62,117 nt of DNA from an uncultured bacterium. Lineage in GTDB: Bacteria; Verrucomicrobiota; Lentisphaeria; Victivallales; UBA1829. The notes beneath the pieces were generated by a model. The model made no database searches. It saw only the letters and a program-made list of their open reading frames with translations, and was not told the origin of the DNA. Location of the stretch: assembly GCA_949290385.1 (NCBI GenBank), contig CASERY010000077.1, positions 1 to 62,117 on the forward strand, read 5' to 3'. The position numbers and the translations under genes are program-made. Below are positions 8,092 through 18,098 of the stretch, one piece after another. Within the stretch, counting starts at the first letter, position 1. The number at the start of each line of letters is the position of its first letter.

Positions 8092-10776
8092 TCAGGATCT
8101 TGCAAAAATAGCATAGTATCCCATCAGACCATGAGCATAATCTGAGAGGATCTTTTGCGCTTCTTTATGCTGCGGATTGCAGCGGCACAGAGCTTTCGCA
8201 AGATAAAGCTCCTTCAGCTGACTGTTCCGAACGGAAGTATCATTGTAGAGTGCACGGTTTGCAAGAAGAGTATCTTTGAAATCCCGGATGGCATAGCCGC
8301 TCATTCCGGGGGTGAAAAGAAGTTCTTCAAGTTTGGCCGCTGCTTTAGCATCCGGATTGCGGATGAATACAAGACAGATTGCCCGGAAATGTGAAAATTC
8401 ATGATCCGGTTTCAGCTGCTGAAGCTTTCTGAGCAAAGCCGGGGAATCCGGTGCGATTCTACCCAGTGCGTGAATCTGGACATCCAGAGGACTTGAGCTC
8501 ATTCCAAATTGACCCATTCCCCGGTAGTTCCAGCCTTCATCCCAGGGGGTCTGATCAATCTGGGCTTCCAGCAGGCTCTATCCGTCTTTTTCTCCGAGGA
8601 ATGCCAGAAGGGCGGCAGTATCGGGATCCGGATTTTCTGCAAATTGTTTTTTCAGGGAAGGAATTGACTCCTGAGGATGAAGGAACACATTGGAAAGCAT
8701 GCAATGCGGATCTTTTTCATCGGGACCGGGAATGGCATCGGTTTCCTGGAGAATTTCTTCTGGAAGACATTTTTCTTCAATCAGTTTTTTCTGCAGATCC
8801 CGGATAGAGATTTCGTGGAAAGTTTTATTTTCTTTTGCCGCAGCTGCAGCCGCGAGGCCTGCCGCATAGCCATGATTCTGAATATCTGGCTGCATTCGGA
8901 TAAGCGGCATGCAGTCGCGATGTGCACTGATTCCAAGGCCGGTGGCAATGATTCCCTCCAAACCCCGGGGCAGCAGTGCGCGGAACGGAACTTTTGCAAA
9001 ATGAGCATCTTCAGTTGTCGGTTTCAAAAGGAACATGGAATGGATCGTAAAACCGTGTGTATCAAAGTTGCTGGTGGCAATATTGATGGTATCGGAATAG
9101 CAGCGGTGTGCATAAAAATCCTGGGGCTGAAGTGTGATCTGCCCCACAATACGTCTGCGTTCCCGGGTATCGGCAATAGGAGAAGTATCAAAAGTACCGG
9201 CAAATTTCCCGCGGCTCATAACCATGGCGCGTGTAAAGTCAAGAACGTCGTGATCACAGATAAACTGATAATCGGAGTTGGTATAATCATTATTCGGTAC
9301 AAGCGGAGCCACCGCTGCTCCTTGAATGGCAGGCTCTTCCGGGGAGGACATGTCTGTTTCGCCTCCAGCCATTGCGGTAAGATCTGCATTCCCGGATGCA
9401 TCTACCACGGCTTTTGCCTGAATCAGGAAAAGGCCCTGGTTTCCGACTGCTGCAACACCGGTAACGCGGTTCCCATCCATGGCCACAGCCGCGGCAAGAG
9501 TCCCGAATCGAAGATCCGCATGGCCTTTGCGGCATTCCTGAAGCAGGAACTGCTGTTTCCATTCGATATTGTTGAGCGGAGAATCCGCCGGATATTTTGG
9601 AGAGGCGCCCATCTGGAAAATTTTGTCATCCATTTCACGGGTGAATCCAATGCGGTTCCCGTAATAATAACAGCAGATTCTTCCGAGCGTACAGATGCCA
9701 CCAAGACCGTAAAGTGCTTCGATGCCAATGGTATGGACTCCTTCGCGTCCGGCGGCGATAACGGCCGGGGCACCGCCTGTGCCAAGTCCGCATACGAGGA
9801 CATCTGTTTCTTCTGTGCGGGCAATGCTGTTGAGCTCAAACTCCAGAGAAGGGCAGTCTTCAAAACGGTGGAAGACATCTTTTCGAACAATGTCAGAACC
9901 ACTCTTTCTGGAAACAACCTTTGACGACCCTTTCGCCTGGGGATCATCTGCAACACAGACAGGAGAAAGATGTTTTTTATCCCGAATCAGGTCCACAACT
10001 TTCTGTGTATCCGCTTTCTGGATGGGAAATACCGGCAGTCTTTCTGTGGGAACCCAGTCTTCTGCAAAGCCGTCGTCCAAGGCCATTTTGCATTGATCTC
10101 CGGCATAAGTCATGCCTGCTGTCCAGGAGATTTCGCGCATGGCGCATTCTGCTTCCGCCAGGGTTTTTGCACTGTTGTCGGGGAAATCCATTTCCATGGA
10201 CAAATGCCACACAGGGAATTTCTGGGAATCAATGGTATATTCGAGCGGCAGTTTTTCTGCAGAAAGCCCCTGATGTTCTGCAGGCGCCTCTGTGGAGAGA
10301 ACCCAGCGTTCGACTTTCTTTCTGCCCGGCTGGAATTTCTTCATGGGAATACCACAGACCATTCCTGCTGAAAAACGGATGGAAGCATCGATAATTACTT
10401 TCGCTTCAATGACTTGAAATCCGCTTCGGTTGGCTGTTACAAGACCGGCGATTTTCCCTTCTGAATCGAGGACAGCTCTGGCCGGAAATGTCTGGTAATA
10501 AAAGGGAATATGATGAGAAAGGGCTTTCTGTTCCAGGGCGGATTTCACTTCCAGAGGTGTTGGGAGTTCCTGGGGGATCAAATTCTTGCAATCTGGAGAT
10601 TTCGGACTTTGCAAATCAAAAAATGCACACAGATCCTCTCCCATATAGGAAAAACCGGAAATCAGACAGCACTTAAATCCCATTTCCTGGAGTTCAGCGG
10701 CTTTTTGCACGGCAGCCACAGATGTTCCGGCAAAGACCACATCCACATGTTCAATAACGGGTATTTTTATTTTCAT
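8092..10776 (-). CDS. Large FAD-dependent oxidoreductase (one in-frame TAG)
   Basis: An 894-residue protein. Residues 8-110 are a Rossmann-like N-terminal half that lacks the strict GxGxxG. A second, canonical dinucleotide fold begins near residue 330 (VLVCGLGTGGAPAVIAAGREG), with the active-site-like CTLGRICCYYYGNRIGF and the second strand GLFLIQAKAVVDASGNADL. This matches the FAD_oxidored (pfam12831) type. TAG at 8578-8580 is residue 733; downstream, the helical C-terminal region continues in frame to TGA, ending YAHGLMGYYAIFARS. Without readthrough 160 residues would be lost. The reaction is unknown; such proteins often sit in carbohydrate-use loci, as here next to a glycosidase. Confidence 0.85.
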
Positions 10777-11335
10777 GAGCGAAATCCTTTCTCAATGATT
10801 TCCTGAAAGTGGAAACAATGACTGTTCCCATTGGTTTTTACAGGTAAAAACGCTTTCTTTTTCTCTATTTTCTATTTTTGAAAAAAACTGGAAGAAATGT
10901 TTTCCTTGAAACAGGCAGGGAGAAATCCAGAGAGTAGGGAAAATGTCCCGCAATGCTTTTCCCATGGAGATTCACCATCGCTGCCTGATGGAGGGAAACG
11001 CTTTGTGCATTAATATACTGGAAGGGACAAGATTTTACAACTGAAATACCTGAAAAGAATCCAGATATTTAACTTGTAACGGCAGATTGTTTTTTACTTT
11101 TTTCTCCGTGATTCTCAAGGCATGATAAAAAAAGGAATCAGAAAACTGCCACGAAGAGGCCTGATCAGGATTTACAGCATGGAAAAACTGAGATCCTGTA
11201 TTATTGTAAGATTTTAAGCAAAAACGGTGAATGACTGCCTGCTTATATCCGGATTTGAGCAAGTACGATTCTGCCATTCAAGAATTCAGCCTGTATCGAC
11301 AGCCTGACAGATAAACAGAATAAAGGATTATAAGG
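10777..11335. other. Divergent intergenic region
   Basis: About 560 bases between the divergent FAD oxidoreductase and glycosidase genes. Both promoters must lie here. A minus-strand 80-codon ORF (11035-11277) has no ribosome-binding site and no recognisable family, so I do not call it. TTGTGCATTAATATACTGG near 11001-11020 could contain a -10 (TAATAT) for the glycosidase. Confidence 0.4.
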
Positions 11336-12640
11336 ATGAAAATAGATTCTACAGCATTTCCTGTTCTCGGGACCAATGCCTATGACTGCTGGAGTTCATT
11401 TATTACTGAGGAAATCGCTTTGCGGGACATTGAAATTTTTGCAGAAAAACTGAAACCGGCCGGTTATGAATATTATTGTTTTGATGCGGGCTGGTATTTT
11501 TACCGACTTCATTATACGGACAATCCAGATCCTGCGGGCAAGGGCTATCAGGAGGGCGAAATGGATGAATTCGGACGCTGGAATGCAGCCCCTTCCAAGT
11601 TTCCTCACGGACTGAAGGCTATTTCCGATGCCTGTCATGCAAAAGGTATGAAGTTTGGAGTTCACCTGAGCCGGGGCATTCCGTGGCAGGCAGTGGACCG
11701 GAACACACGAATCAAAGGAACAGATTTGCATGCCGCGGATATTTGCGATAGAAACAATATCTGTCCCTGGGGCATCCAGAATTACGGTGTTGATATGACA
11801 AAACCCGGTGCCCAGGAGTATTATGACAGTGTGCTGGAATATCTGGATGAAAACGGTGTGGACTTTGTCAAAGTGGATGACATTGCTGAACAGCCTGCTG
11901 AAATTCTTGGAATAGTAAAAGCCATTGAAAAAGTCCGGAGACCGATTTTCCTGAGTCTTTCTCCGGGGGATAATGTTTTCCGCCGCAATATAGATTTTTA
12001 TCGTGAAAATGCCAATATGGTGCGCATTTCAAAGGATATATGGGACCGTCTTTCTGATCTGGATGCCACCTTTGAACGCTGGGAACTTTGGGAAGATGCC
12101 GGCAGTTCAGAAAAGTGCTGGCTCGATCTGGATATGGTGCCTTTCGGGGAACTTCAAAGCTACATCCCGGAAGGTTTTCCGAAAGATCATGTCCCGCATG
12201 ATCTCAATGAGAAGCGTCAGTCCCGTCTCAGTCTGGAGGCCAAACGAACTGTCATGACGCAGCGGGCTATGGCTGCATCGCCCATTCTTTACGGAGGGAA
12301 CCTGGCGCATACTTCTGAAGAAGAATTTGCTCTTCTGACAAATGAACAGGCTCTTGCCTGCAATCGGAACGGCATCACGGGAAAACGCATTTATGGAGAA
12401 CGGTTCATAGATATCCGGAAAACCCCGTCCAGAATGGGGGATGAACATGGATGGCTTGGCATATTCAACCGGAAAGGCAAAGATTACAGTTTTTCCATTC
12501 CTCTTCAGGCATTGCAGCTTCCGAAAGGTGTCAGAGCCGCAGATCTGAAAGACATATGGACTGGCCGGAAGCTGGATATTCGTGGAGATAAAGTCTTTTG
12601 GGATATGAAGATTGCGGAGTGCTGTTTTCTTGCGTATTAA
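11336..12640 (+). CDS. Clan GH-D glycoside hydrolase (alpha-galactosidase-like, GH27 type)
   Basis: A 434-residue TIM-barrel glycosidase. Family hallmarks in order: GTNAYDCWSSF near the N terminus (equivalent of GWNSWN), GYEYYCFDAGWY, a short strand HAKGMKFGVHLSRGIP, the nucleophile strand VDFVKVDDI (Asp about residue 181) and the acid/base region NMVRISKDIWDR. A C-terminal beta-sandwich carries GWLGIFNRKG. No signal peptide, so it is probably cytoplasmic and acts on imported oligosaccharides. AAGG lies 3-6 bases upstream of the ATG. It ends at TAA. The exact linkage is uncertain; retaining alpha-galactosidase or alpha-N-acetylgalactosaminidase chemistry is the family expectation. Confidence 0.8.
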   Translation: MKIDSTAFPVLGTNAYDCWSSFITEEIALRDIEIFAEKLKPAGYEYYCFDAGWYFYRLHYTDNPDPAGKGYQEGEMDEFGRWNAAPSKFPHGLKAISDACHAKGMKFGVHLSRGIPWQAVDRNTRIKGTDLHAADICDRNNICPWGIQNYGVDMTKPGAQEYYDSVLEYLDENGVDFVKVDDIAEQPAEILGIVKAIEKVRRPIFLSLSPGDNVFRRNIDFYRENANMVRISKDIWDRLSDLDATFERWELWEDAGSSEKCWLDLDMVPFGELQSYIPEGFPKDHVPHDLNEKRQSRLSLEAKRTVMTQRAMAASPILYGGNLAHTSEEEFALLTNEQALACNRNGITGKRIYGERFIDIRKTPSRMGDEHGWLGIFNRKGKDYSFSIPLQALQLPKGVRAADLKDIWTGRKLDIRGDKVFWDMKIAECCFLAY

Positions 12641-12665
12641 AAAACGCTAATTCTTTGTATTTTCG

Positions 12666-12715
12666 AACAGACTGTGACGGAGAAAATGGATTCTTCCGGA
12701 GCAGTCTGTTTATTC
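12666..12715. terminator. Terminator between convergent genes
   Basis: AACAGACTG (12666-12674) pairs with CAGTCTGTT (12702-12710), with additional internal pairing and a short T-rich tail. It separates the glycosidase from the helicase gene. Confidence 0.65.
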
Positions 12716-12887
12716 TTCCAGTTGCATGGGATGAATAAGCTATTCCATATTATATTGTTTATACTGTTGCACGATTTATGTCGTGACTCTGCATAAATTT
12801 TTCTCCTGCGGATACACAAGTCTTTTTTTGTATGCCGGTCCCATACTGCTGTCGGGCAGGGGAGCGGAATATTATGTTTTGTATGGT

Positions 12888-14927
12888 TCAGAAATACTCC
12901 ACAGGACATTCCGGAATCGAGGAAAGGAACATCCTTCCGTAGCGCTTTGAAACGATTCTCGGATCAAGTACAACAATAATACCCTGGTCCGTTTTGCTGC
13001 GGATGAGCCGTCCGATTCCCTGCCGGAATTTCAAAACTGCTTCCGGAATGGAATAATCTGTGAATGGTTCTCCTCCGTTGCTGCGGATCCGTTCACAGCG
13101 TGCTTCAATCAGGGGATGGTTCGGCACGGAAAAAGGAAGTTTTGCAATAATCACGTTACTGAGCGCATCTCCGGGAACATCCACCCCGGTCCAGAAACTG
13201 GTTGCGCCGAAAATGACAGATGCCTCCTTCTTTTTGAACTGATCGAGCATAACGGATCTGGACATGGACTCTCCATGTACCAGCAGGTTATATCCTTGTC
13301 TGAAGAAATGCTGTTCCAGTCTTTGTGCGCAGCTGTTCAGCATTCCATAGCTGGTGAAAAGGACAAAGGCTCTGCCATGGGTCATATCCACAAAATGCCG
13401 GATTTGTTCAGCGGCCGCAGCGGTATAGGATTCTTCAGAGGGTTCCGGCATGGAACGGGCTAAATATAATTTGACCTGTTTCTGATAATCATATGGCGAA
13501 TCGAGAATCAGTCCTTCCCCCCGGCAGAATCCTGTACGGTGTGCAAAGTAGTCCAGGGATCCTCGGACAGCCAGCGTGGCACTGGTCAGAATAACTGGAA
13601 TATCCGATTGAAACAGAATCGTGCGCAAAAGTGCCCCGACATTCAGCGGCGCCGATGCCAGTTCCACATGCCATGCCGTGCCTGATGCCGAACGAGTATA
13701 GGGATGGCCCTCAAACCAGTAGACATGATGCTCAAATGCCATCTTTATAAAGTGTCCGATATCTTCAGCATAGGCTCGGCAGTATTCCATGGCGGAGTTC
13801 AATTCCGTTTTAAAGGATTCATCAGACTGATTTCCCGCATATTCCTGAAGAACACGTTCGAGATCCGAAATCTGTGAAGTGATGTTGTCTCCATAGTAAC
13901 CGCTTTTGCGGATGCGGACACAGTGATCCGGAGTTTTTATCAGATCATTTTCAAACTGTGAAAAAAAAGTAGATACACTGGTCCGGAGTCTGGAAATCTG
14001 TCCCCGGATGGCCATGGATTCCTCTCCCGGTTTCATGAGCAGCCCGCGGCCGCTGGATGGATTGAACAGCCGGTTCAGGAAAAACTGCACGGAAGAAGAT
14101 GTGATATGAAGCCCGAGATGGCCTGCGGCATTGTCTTCAAGCGTATGCGCTTCATCAAAGACAACTGCACAGTAATCGGGCAGAGGGCATGTTTGCTGGT
14201 GTTCCAGTTCCCGGATCTTCAGGTCTGTAAAGAATAATGCATGGTTTGTTACAATCAGATCTGCTTTGTCCCATTGATGTCTGAGTTTCCAGTAGAAGCA
14301 GTTTCCATAATAGGGGCATTTCGCAGATTGACAGGAGGCCGTTTCACAGCAAATGCAGTTCCAGAGCGCAGGATCCACGCGGAAAGGAATGGACGATCGG
14401 CTTCCATCCTGAACTGTTCTGGACCAGTCTGCAATTCTGGAAAGTTCCTGCTGTTGTCCGGCAAAAGGCAGAATTTCATTCCTGCGTTCTCCGGATGCCA
14501 GGGAAAGACGCCGTTTACACAGATAATTGGAACGGCCTTTGGCAAGCACAAAGCTGAATGGAATTCCCAGCAGTTTTCTGAGCAGTGGAAGATCCTTTTC
14601 GACAAGTTGTTCCTGCAGATTGATGGTTTCTGTTGTGATGAGCACCGGTTTATGCATGGCCAGCGCATGATAGATGGCTGGAACCAGGTAGGCAAAACTT
14701 TTGCCGACTCCGGTTGGAGCTTCCACACAGAGATTCCGGTTGTTCTGAAGGGCTTCGGAGACAGCAAAGGCCATTTGTTCCTGCTGAATGCGCCGTTCAT
14801 AAGGACGGCCTCCGTGGGCTTGAGCCTGTTTCAGCGGAGAATTTTCAGAAAAGAATTGATGCGTCCTTGCGACGGTGTCGGAATGAACTTCCTGAAATTT
14901 TTTTGAAGTTTCTGAACGCATTACCAT
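12888..14927 (-). CDS. dinG: DinG/Rad3-like ATP-dependent DNA helicase
   Basis: A 679-residue superfamily 2 helicase. Motif I is EAPTGVGKSFAYL. An iron-sulfur domain follows, with Cys in NYLCKRR and three more in CICCETASCQSAKCPYY. Motif II is VVFDEAHTLEDNA, motif III VILTSATLA, and motif VI FRQGIGRLIRS. These enzymes unwind DNA 5' to 3' in repair. The frame is open back to 15221, but that extension is AT-rich and not family-like, so the start is placed at ATG 14927 or 14921 (MVMRSE); neither has a clear Shine-Dalgarno. No TAG; it ends at TGA. The fourth family cysteine pattern looks complete (CKRR, CCE, CQSAKC). Confidence 0.88.
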   Translation of the reverse strand: MVMRSETSKKFQEVHSDTVARTHQFFSENSPLKQAQAHGGRPYERRIQQEQMAFAVSEALQNNRNLCVEAPTGVGKSFAYLVPAIYHALAMHKPVLITTETINLQEQLVEKDLPLLRKLLGIPFSFVLAKGRSNYLCKRRLSLASGERRNEILPFAGQQQELSRIADWSRTVQDGSRSSIPFRVDPALWNCICCETASCQSAKCPYYGNCFYWKLRHQWDKADLIVTNHALFFTDLKIRELEHQQTCPLPDYCAVVFDEAHTLEDNAAGHLGLHITSSSVQFFLNRLFNPSSGRGLLMKPGEESMAIRGQISRLRTSVSTFFSQFENDLIKTPDHCVRIRKSGYYGDNITSQISDLERVLQEYAGNQSDESFKTELNSAMEYCRAYAEDIGHFIKMAFEHHVYWFEGHPYTRSASGTAWHVELASAPLNVGALLRTILFQSDIPVILTSATLAVRGSLDYFAHRTGFCRGEGLILDSPYDYQKQVKLYLARSMPEPSEESYTAAAAEQIRHFVDMTHGRAFVLFTSYGMLNSCAQRLEQHFFRQGYNLLVHGESMSRSVMLDQFKKKEASVIFGATSFWTGVDVPGDALSNVIIAKLPFSVPNHPLIEARCERIRSNGGEPFTDYSIPEAVLKFRQGIGRLIRSKTDQGIIVVLDPRIVSKRYGRMFLSSIPECPVEYF

Positions 14928-15106
14928 AATTGTGAAAATTCGCAGTCTTTTAGAATGTGGAATAGAATGTGAAAAAGAATAAAAATTAGAATACAATACT
15001 GGAACTTTGGTATTTTTCAAATGTCCTTTGATTCTGCAAAGCAGACACAAAAAAGGAAAATGAACATATTCCGCCTCATTTTCAGTTTCGATTTTATCTT
15101 TAAACA

Positions 15107-15134
15107 TTGACATTTTTGGAATCGCGTTTATATT
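15107..15134 (+). promoter_or_regulatory. Sigma-70-like promoter for the acyltransferase operon
   Basis: TTGACA (15107-15112), a 16-base spacer and TATATT (15129-15134) lie in the 320-base divergent spacer, about 110 bases before the GTG start at 15247. Confidence 0.5.
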
Positions 15135-15246
15135 CAGAGTGTCAGCTATAGCCTTTGTTATGATATCCGGCAATGAAATATGAACCGGATTTACTGTTTT
15201 ATGTGAAACTGGTTCTGTCATCGAAAAGATAGTATAGGTGGTCCCC

Positions 15247-16083
15247 GTGAAAGAATCTTGGAATAAGTTGCGCGAAAAAATTACAACCCCCGCGTTGATC
15301 GCTGAAAAGGACGCTTATCTGATAAAATTTGCAGTTGCCCCGGAAGAGATACTTGCCACGCAGAAGCTGCGTTACCGGGTCTTTAACCAGGAACAGGGGA
15401 AAGGCCTTGAATCATCAGAAAATGACGGCATCGACCGGGATGAATTCGACGATATTTCTGTACATCTTGTGGTGATGCATAAGGATCTGGATAAGCCAAT
15501 CGGCACCTACCGCATTATGCTTGGCCAGTTCAAGAAGGGCAATTCCAATGCCCTTTATTCTCAAAGAGAATACCAGCTGGATGATTTAAACCCATACCTT
15601 GATCAGACATTGGAAGTAGGGCGTTCCTGTGTGGATCCGGAATACCGAAACGGCACAGTTGTAGCTCTCTTGTGGGCCGGTATTTCAGAAATTATGGCTC
15701 GGTCTGGAATGCGCTATCTTACTGGATGTGTGTCTCTGGAGGATACACGCCCGGAAGCCGGCTGGGCATTATATGAATATTTCAAGCAGAATGATTTTAT
15801 ATCGAAAAAAATCCACGCATATCCTCATGAGCGGTTTATTTTAAAGCGTCCAAAACAGGAATTGATTGATGCGGTTCTGAATGACTGTTCGGAAGTCCGG
15901 CGTCTGATGCCGCCTCTGCTGAAGGGGTATATCCGCATGGGCGGGAAAATCTGCGGAGAACCTGTTTTCGACTATGAATTCGGAACGATTGACTATCTGA
16001 TTATCCTTGATACAGCACGACTTCCGGAGCGTTACAACAGACATTTTAATGTGCGTGTTTCCTCTTCGGAGGGAGAGGCCTGA
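15247..16083 (+). CDS. GNAT-type N-acyltransferase, OlsB/COG3176 (hemolysin-like) family
   Basis: A 278-residue acyltransferase. It shows ILATQKLRYRVFNQEQG, then the acidic DxDEFDDISVHLVV turn, IGTYRIM, LEVGRSCVDPEYR and a C-terminal half ending YLIILDTARLPERY. This is the family that N-acylates ornithine (or another amine) with 3-hydroxyacyl-ACP as the first step of aminolipid synthesis. The next gene, a PlsC-type O-acyltransferase, would supply the second acyl chain as in OlsA, so an aminolipid pathway is likely. GTG start at 15247 with AGGTGG 5 bases upstream. No TAG; it ends at TGA 3 bases before plsC. Confidence 0.8.
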   Translation: MKESWNKLREKITTPALIAEKDAYLIKFAVAPEEILATQKLRYRVFNQEQGKGLESSENDGIDRDEFDDISVHLVVMHKDLDKPIGTYRIMLGQFKKGNSNALYSQREYQLDDLNPYLDQTLEVGRSCVDPEYRNGTVVALLWAGISEIMARSGMRYLTGCVSLEDTRPEAGWALYEYFKQNDFISKKIHAYPHERFILKRPKQELIDAVLNDCSEVRRLMPPLLKGYIRMGGKICGEPVFDYEFGTIDYLIILDTARLPERYNRHFNVRVSSSEGEA

Positions 16084-16086
16084 GCT

Positions 16087-16875
16087 ATGATCAGACTGTA
16101 GAAAAGTCTTTACCGGTTGTTTCTGGTGTTTGCGTGGACTCTGTTTGAAATGGTGCGGACTTTGCCTCTTCGGTATCAGAAAGACCGAGAGCGTTCCATG
16201 CGGGATATTTCCGTGAAAATGCTGAAATGGTCTCGTGTGATGCTGAAAATCCTGAAGATTCGCGTCTGTGTTCATGGAGATCTCAACGCCTACAGAAAAA
16301 ACGGAGGACTGATTGTATCCAATCACATGGGCTATATGGATATTATAGTTCATGCGTCGCTGGCAGGGATGCGTTTCTAGCCGAAGTCGGATATCCGGAA
16401 ATGGCCGGTTATCGGCGAAATCGTAGAAATATCCAATCCCATCTGGGTGGACCGGAGATCCCGACAGAAATCCAGAGAGGCGCTTGAAGAATTCCGCCGC
16501 ACGCTCAAGGCGCGTGTGCCGTTGATTGTGTATCCGGAAGGAACCAGCACAGACGGTTTTCATGGAATACTGCCTTTTAAAGGAACTGCATTTGAGACGG
16601 TTGTTGGAACATAGATTCCGGTGCAGCCAATTGTGACGATGTATACTGTACAGGAAGGCGACATGAATCCCGCATGGTTTGGAGATCAGGAGCTGATTCC
16701 TCATATGCTGAAGGTGTTTGGAAACAGACAAATTACTGCAAATGTATTTATTCTTCCGCTGGTCCGGGCGGAAAACATGGATCGCAAAGAGCTTGCGGAA
16801 AAAGTTCATAAAATGATGGAGGATGTTTATGCTGAAGAATTTCCAAAACTGGGAGAAAGATCATCCCATTTATGA
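16087..16875 (+). CDS. plsC: PlsC/OlsA-like 1-acyl-glycerol-3-phosphate O-acyltransferase (three in-frame TAG)
   Basis: A 262-residue membrane-associated acyltransferase. An N-terminal helix (LFLVFAWTLFEMV) precedes block I VSNHMGYMDIIV (HX4D in variant form: NHMGYMD), block II WPVIGEIVEI, and block III YPEGTSTDGFHG with the lipid-phosphate-binding arginine replaced by threonine after EGT. Block IV is IPVQPIV. TAG occurs at residue 5 (16099-16101), residue 98 (16378-16380, in the conserved F-x-x-K strand before WP) and residue 176 (16612-16614, two residues before the PVQP motif). With the normal code nothing but short fragments remains. Start ATG 16087 follows the upstream stop by 3 bases. 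It ends at TGA. Confidence 0.88.
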
Positions 16876-17668
16876 AAATCCTGCCGGGCAGTTTTCCGCG
16901 CTTTGGACTTTTTTTACCGGAAAGAAGCTGCCTGCTCTTCTTCGTGGAGATCGAGAGCTGGGAGAGGATGAAATGCCCTCTTAGGCACGTCCTCTGACTC
17001 CATTGGTCGGTTTTGCTTTGGGATTGTGTTTGGTTGTACCGCTTTTTGTAATTGGCGTTTTCGGCTTGATTCCAAAAGTGATTGCCGCAGGCGTCCTGGC
17101 ACCTGTTTTCCTGGAGTATCTTACGGACTGGAAAGGAATTCCATCTCTGGCAGCGTATATTGAGGCACGCAGGAATGGTGCCGGACAGGATGAGGCTCTT
17201 TCAGATCAGGTGCCGGAAGGGTTTATTCATCAGGATTCTGTTTCTCCGGTAATTCTGCTTTTCATTTATGTCTTTCGCGGGGCCATGTTTGCTGCACTCA
17301 TCTATTGTGGGGCTGACTTCTGGTTGATTGCAGCTATGACAGGTGCGTACCTGATCCGTGCGGAGCTGACTTCTGTACGGGAAGGGGATACCGGCCTTGA
17401 GTACTTCCCTGTTGATGTGAAAAGTAAAAAGGCTGACTGGTATATTGGCGGAACAATTGTACTTATTTTTTCTTTGGGATCTCTGAGTCATTTCCTTGGG
17501 GGAATTGCCGCCCTTGGAGTTTGTTACGGATTGAGCTGGTATTTTTGTCAGCTCTGCATTTCCACGCGTCAGGGAATGACGAGGAAGGCTCTGGATGTTT
17601 TTGGGTGTGCTTCTGAATTGTAGCTGCTGTTCTGTGGACTGCTTTTTTATGCAGGGCACATGTCCTGA
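16829..17668 (+). CDS. cobS: Adenosylcobinamide-GDP ribazoletransferase-like protein (two in-frame TAG)
   Basis: A 279-residue polytopic membrane protein with about five hydrophobic segments and a C-terminal QGMTRKALDVFGCASEL, which resembles the GxTGDxxGAxxEL end of CobS. CobS joins alpha-ribazole to cobinamide-GDP in the inner membrane. It is divergent: the usual acidic DGLADxxDG motif is not obvious, so CobS is assigned partly because cobT and cobU follow. TAG at 16982-16984 (residue 52) and 17621-17623 (residue 265, inside the last helix). GGAGG lies 6 bases before ATG 16829, which overlaps plsC by 47 bases. It ends at TGA inside a small hairpin (17660-17681). Confidence 0.68.
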
Positions 17669-17967
17669 GATTTCAGGACATCTGATGTTGTTTAAAAGAC
17701 AAGGCAAGATTTTTAGGAATCCCGGAAAAGAATTTTACAGCGGCATTGCAGAGAAATAATTCCTATGCGGGATGAAAATTCTATGATGTACAGCCGGACG
17801 AAAGATCTTATTGCGTTGTGCAGAAACATGGAGTGAACAGGAATCTTACTCCAGGATTTTTTGGACCGTTGTAGTACAGAAGCATGGCATGGAACAACGG
17901 GATTATTTAATACAGCCAATGAAAGTGAACTTCTGAATGGGGCTGTTTTTACGCCATCAATAGTAAA

Positions 17968-18001
17968 AAACGGAGACTGTTTATTTTGTCTCCGTTTTTT
18001 T
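17968..18001. terminator. Bidirectional terminator between cobS and cobT
   Basis: AAACGGAGAC (17968-17977) pairs with GTCTCCGTTT (17988-17997), flanked by A residues upstream and T residues downstream, so it can work for both converging genes. The rest of 17682-18098 shows no supported gene. Confidence 0.88.
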
Positions 18002-18098
18002 ATGGGCAGTTGGCAGTTTATCAGAAACAGGTTTTCGGATGCAGTTTGAAACCTTGAATTTTCCCTGTCCGTTTTGTCATTTCGAACTGTTTAAAAGT

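Noticed and set aside
14928-15221. N-terminal extension of the DinG-like helicase to 15221
   Set aside because: The extension is AT-rich, unlike the family, and overlaps the divergent promoter region.
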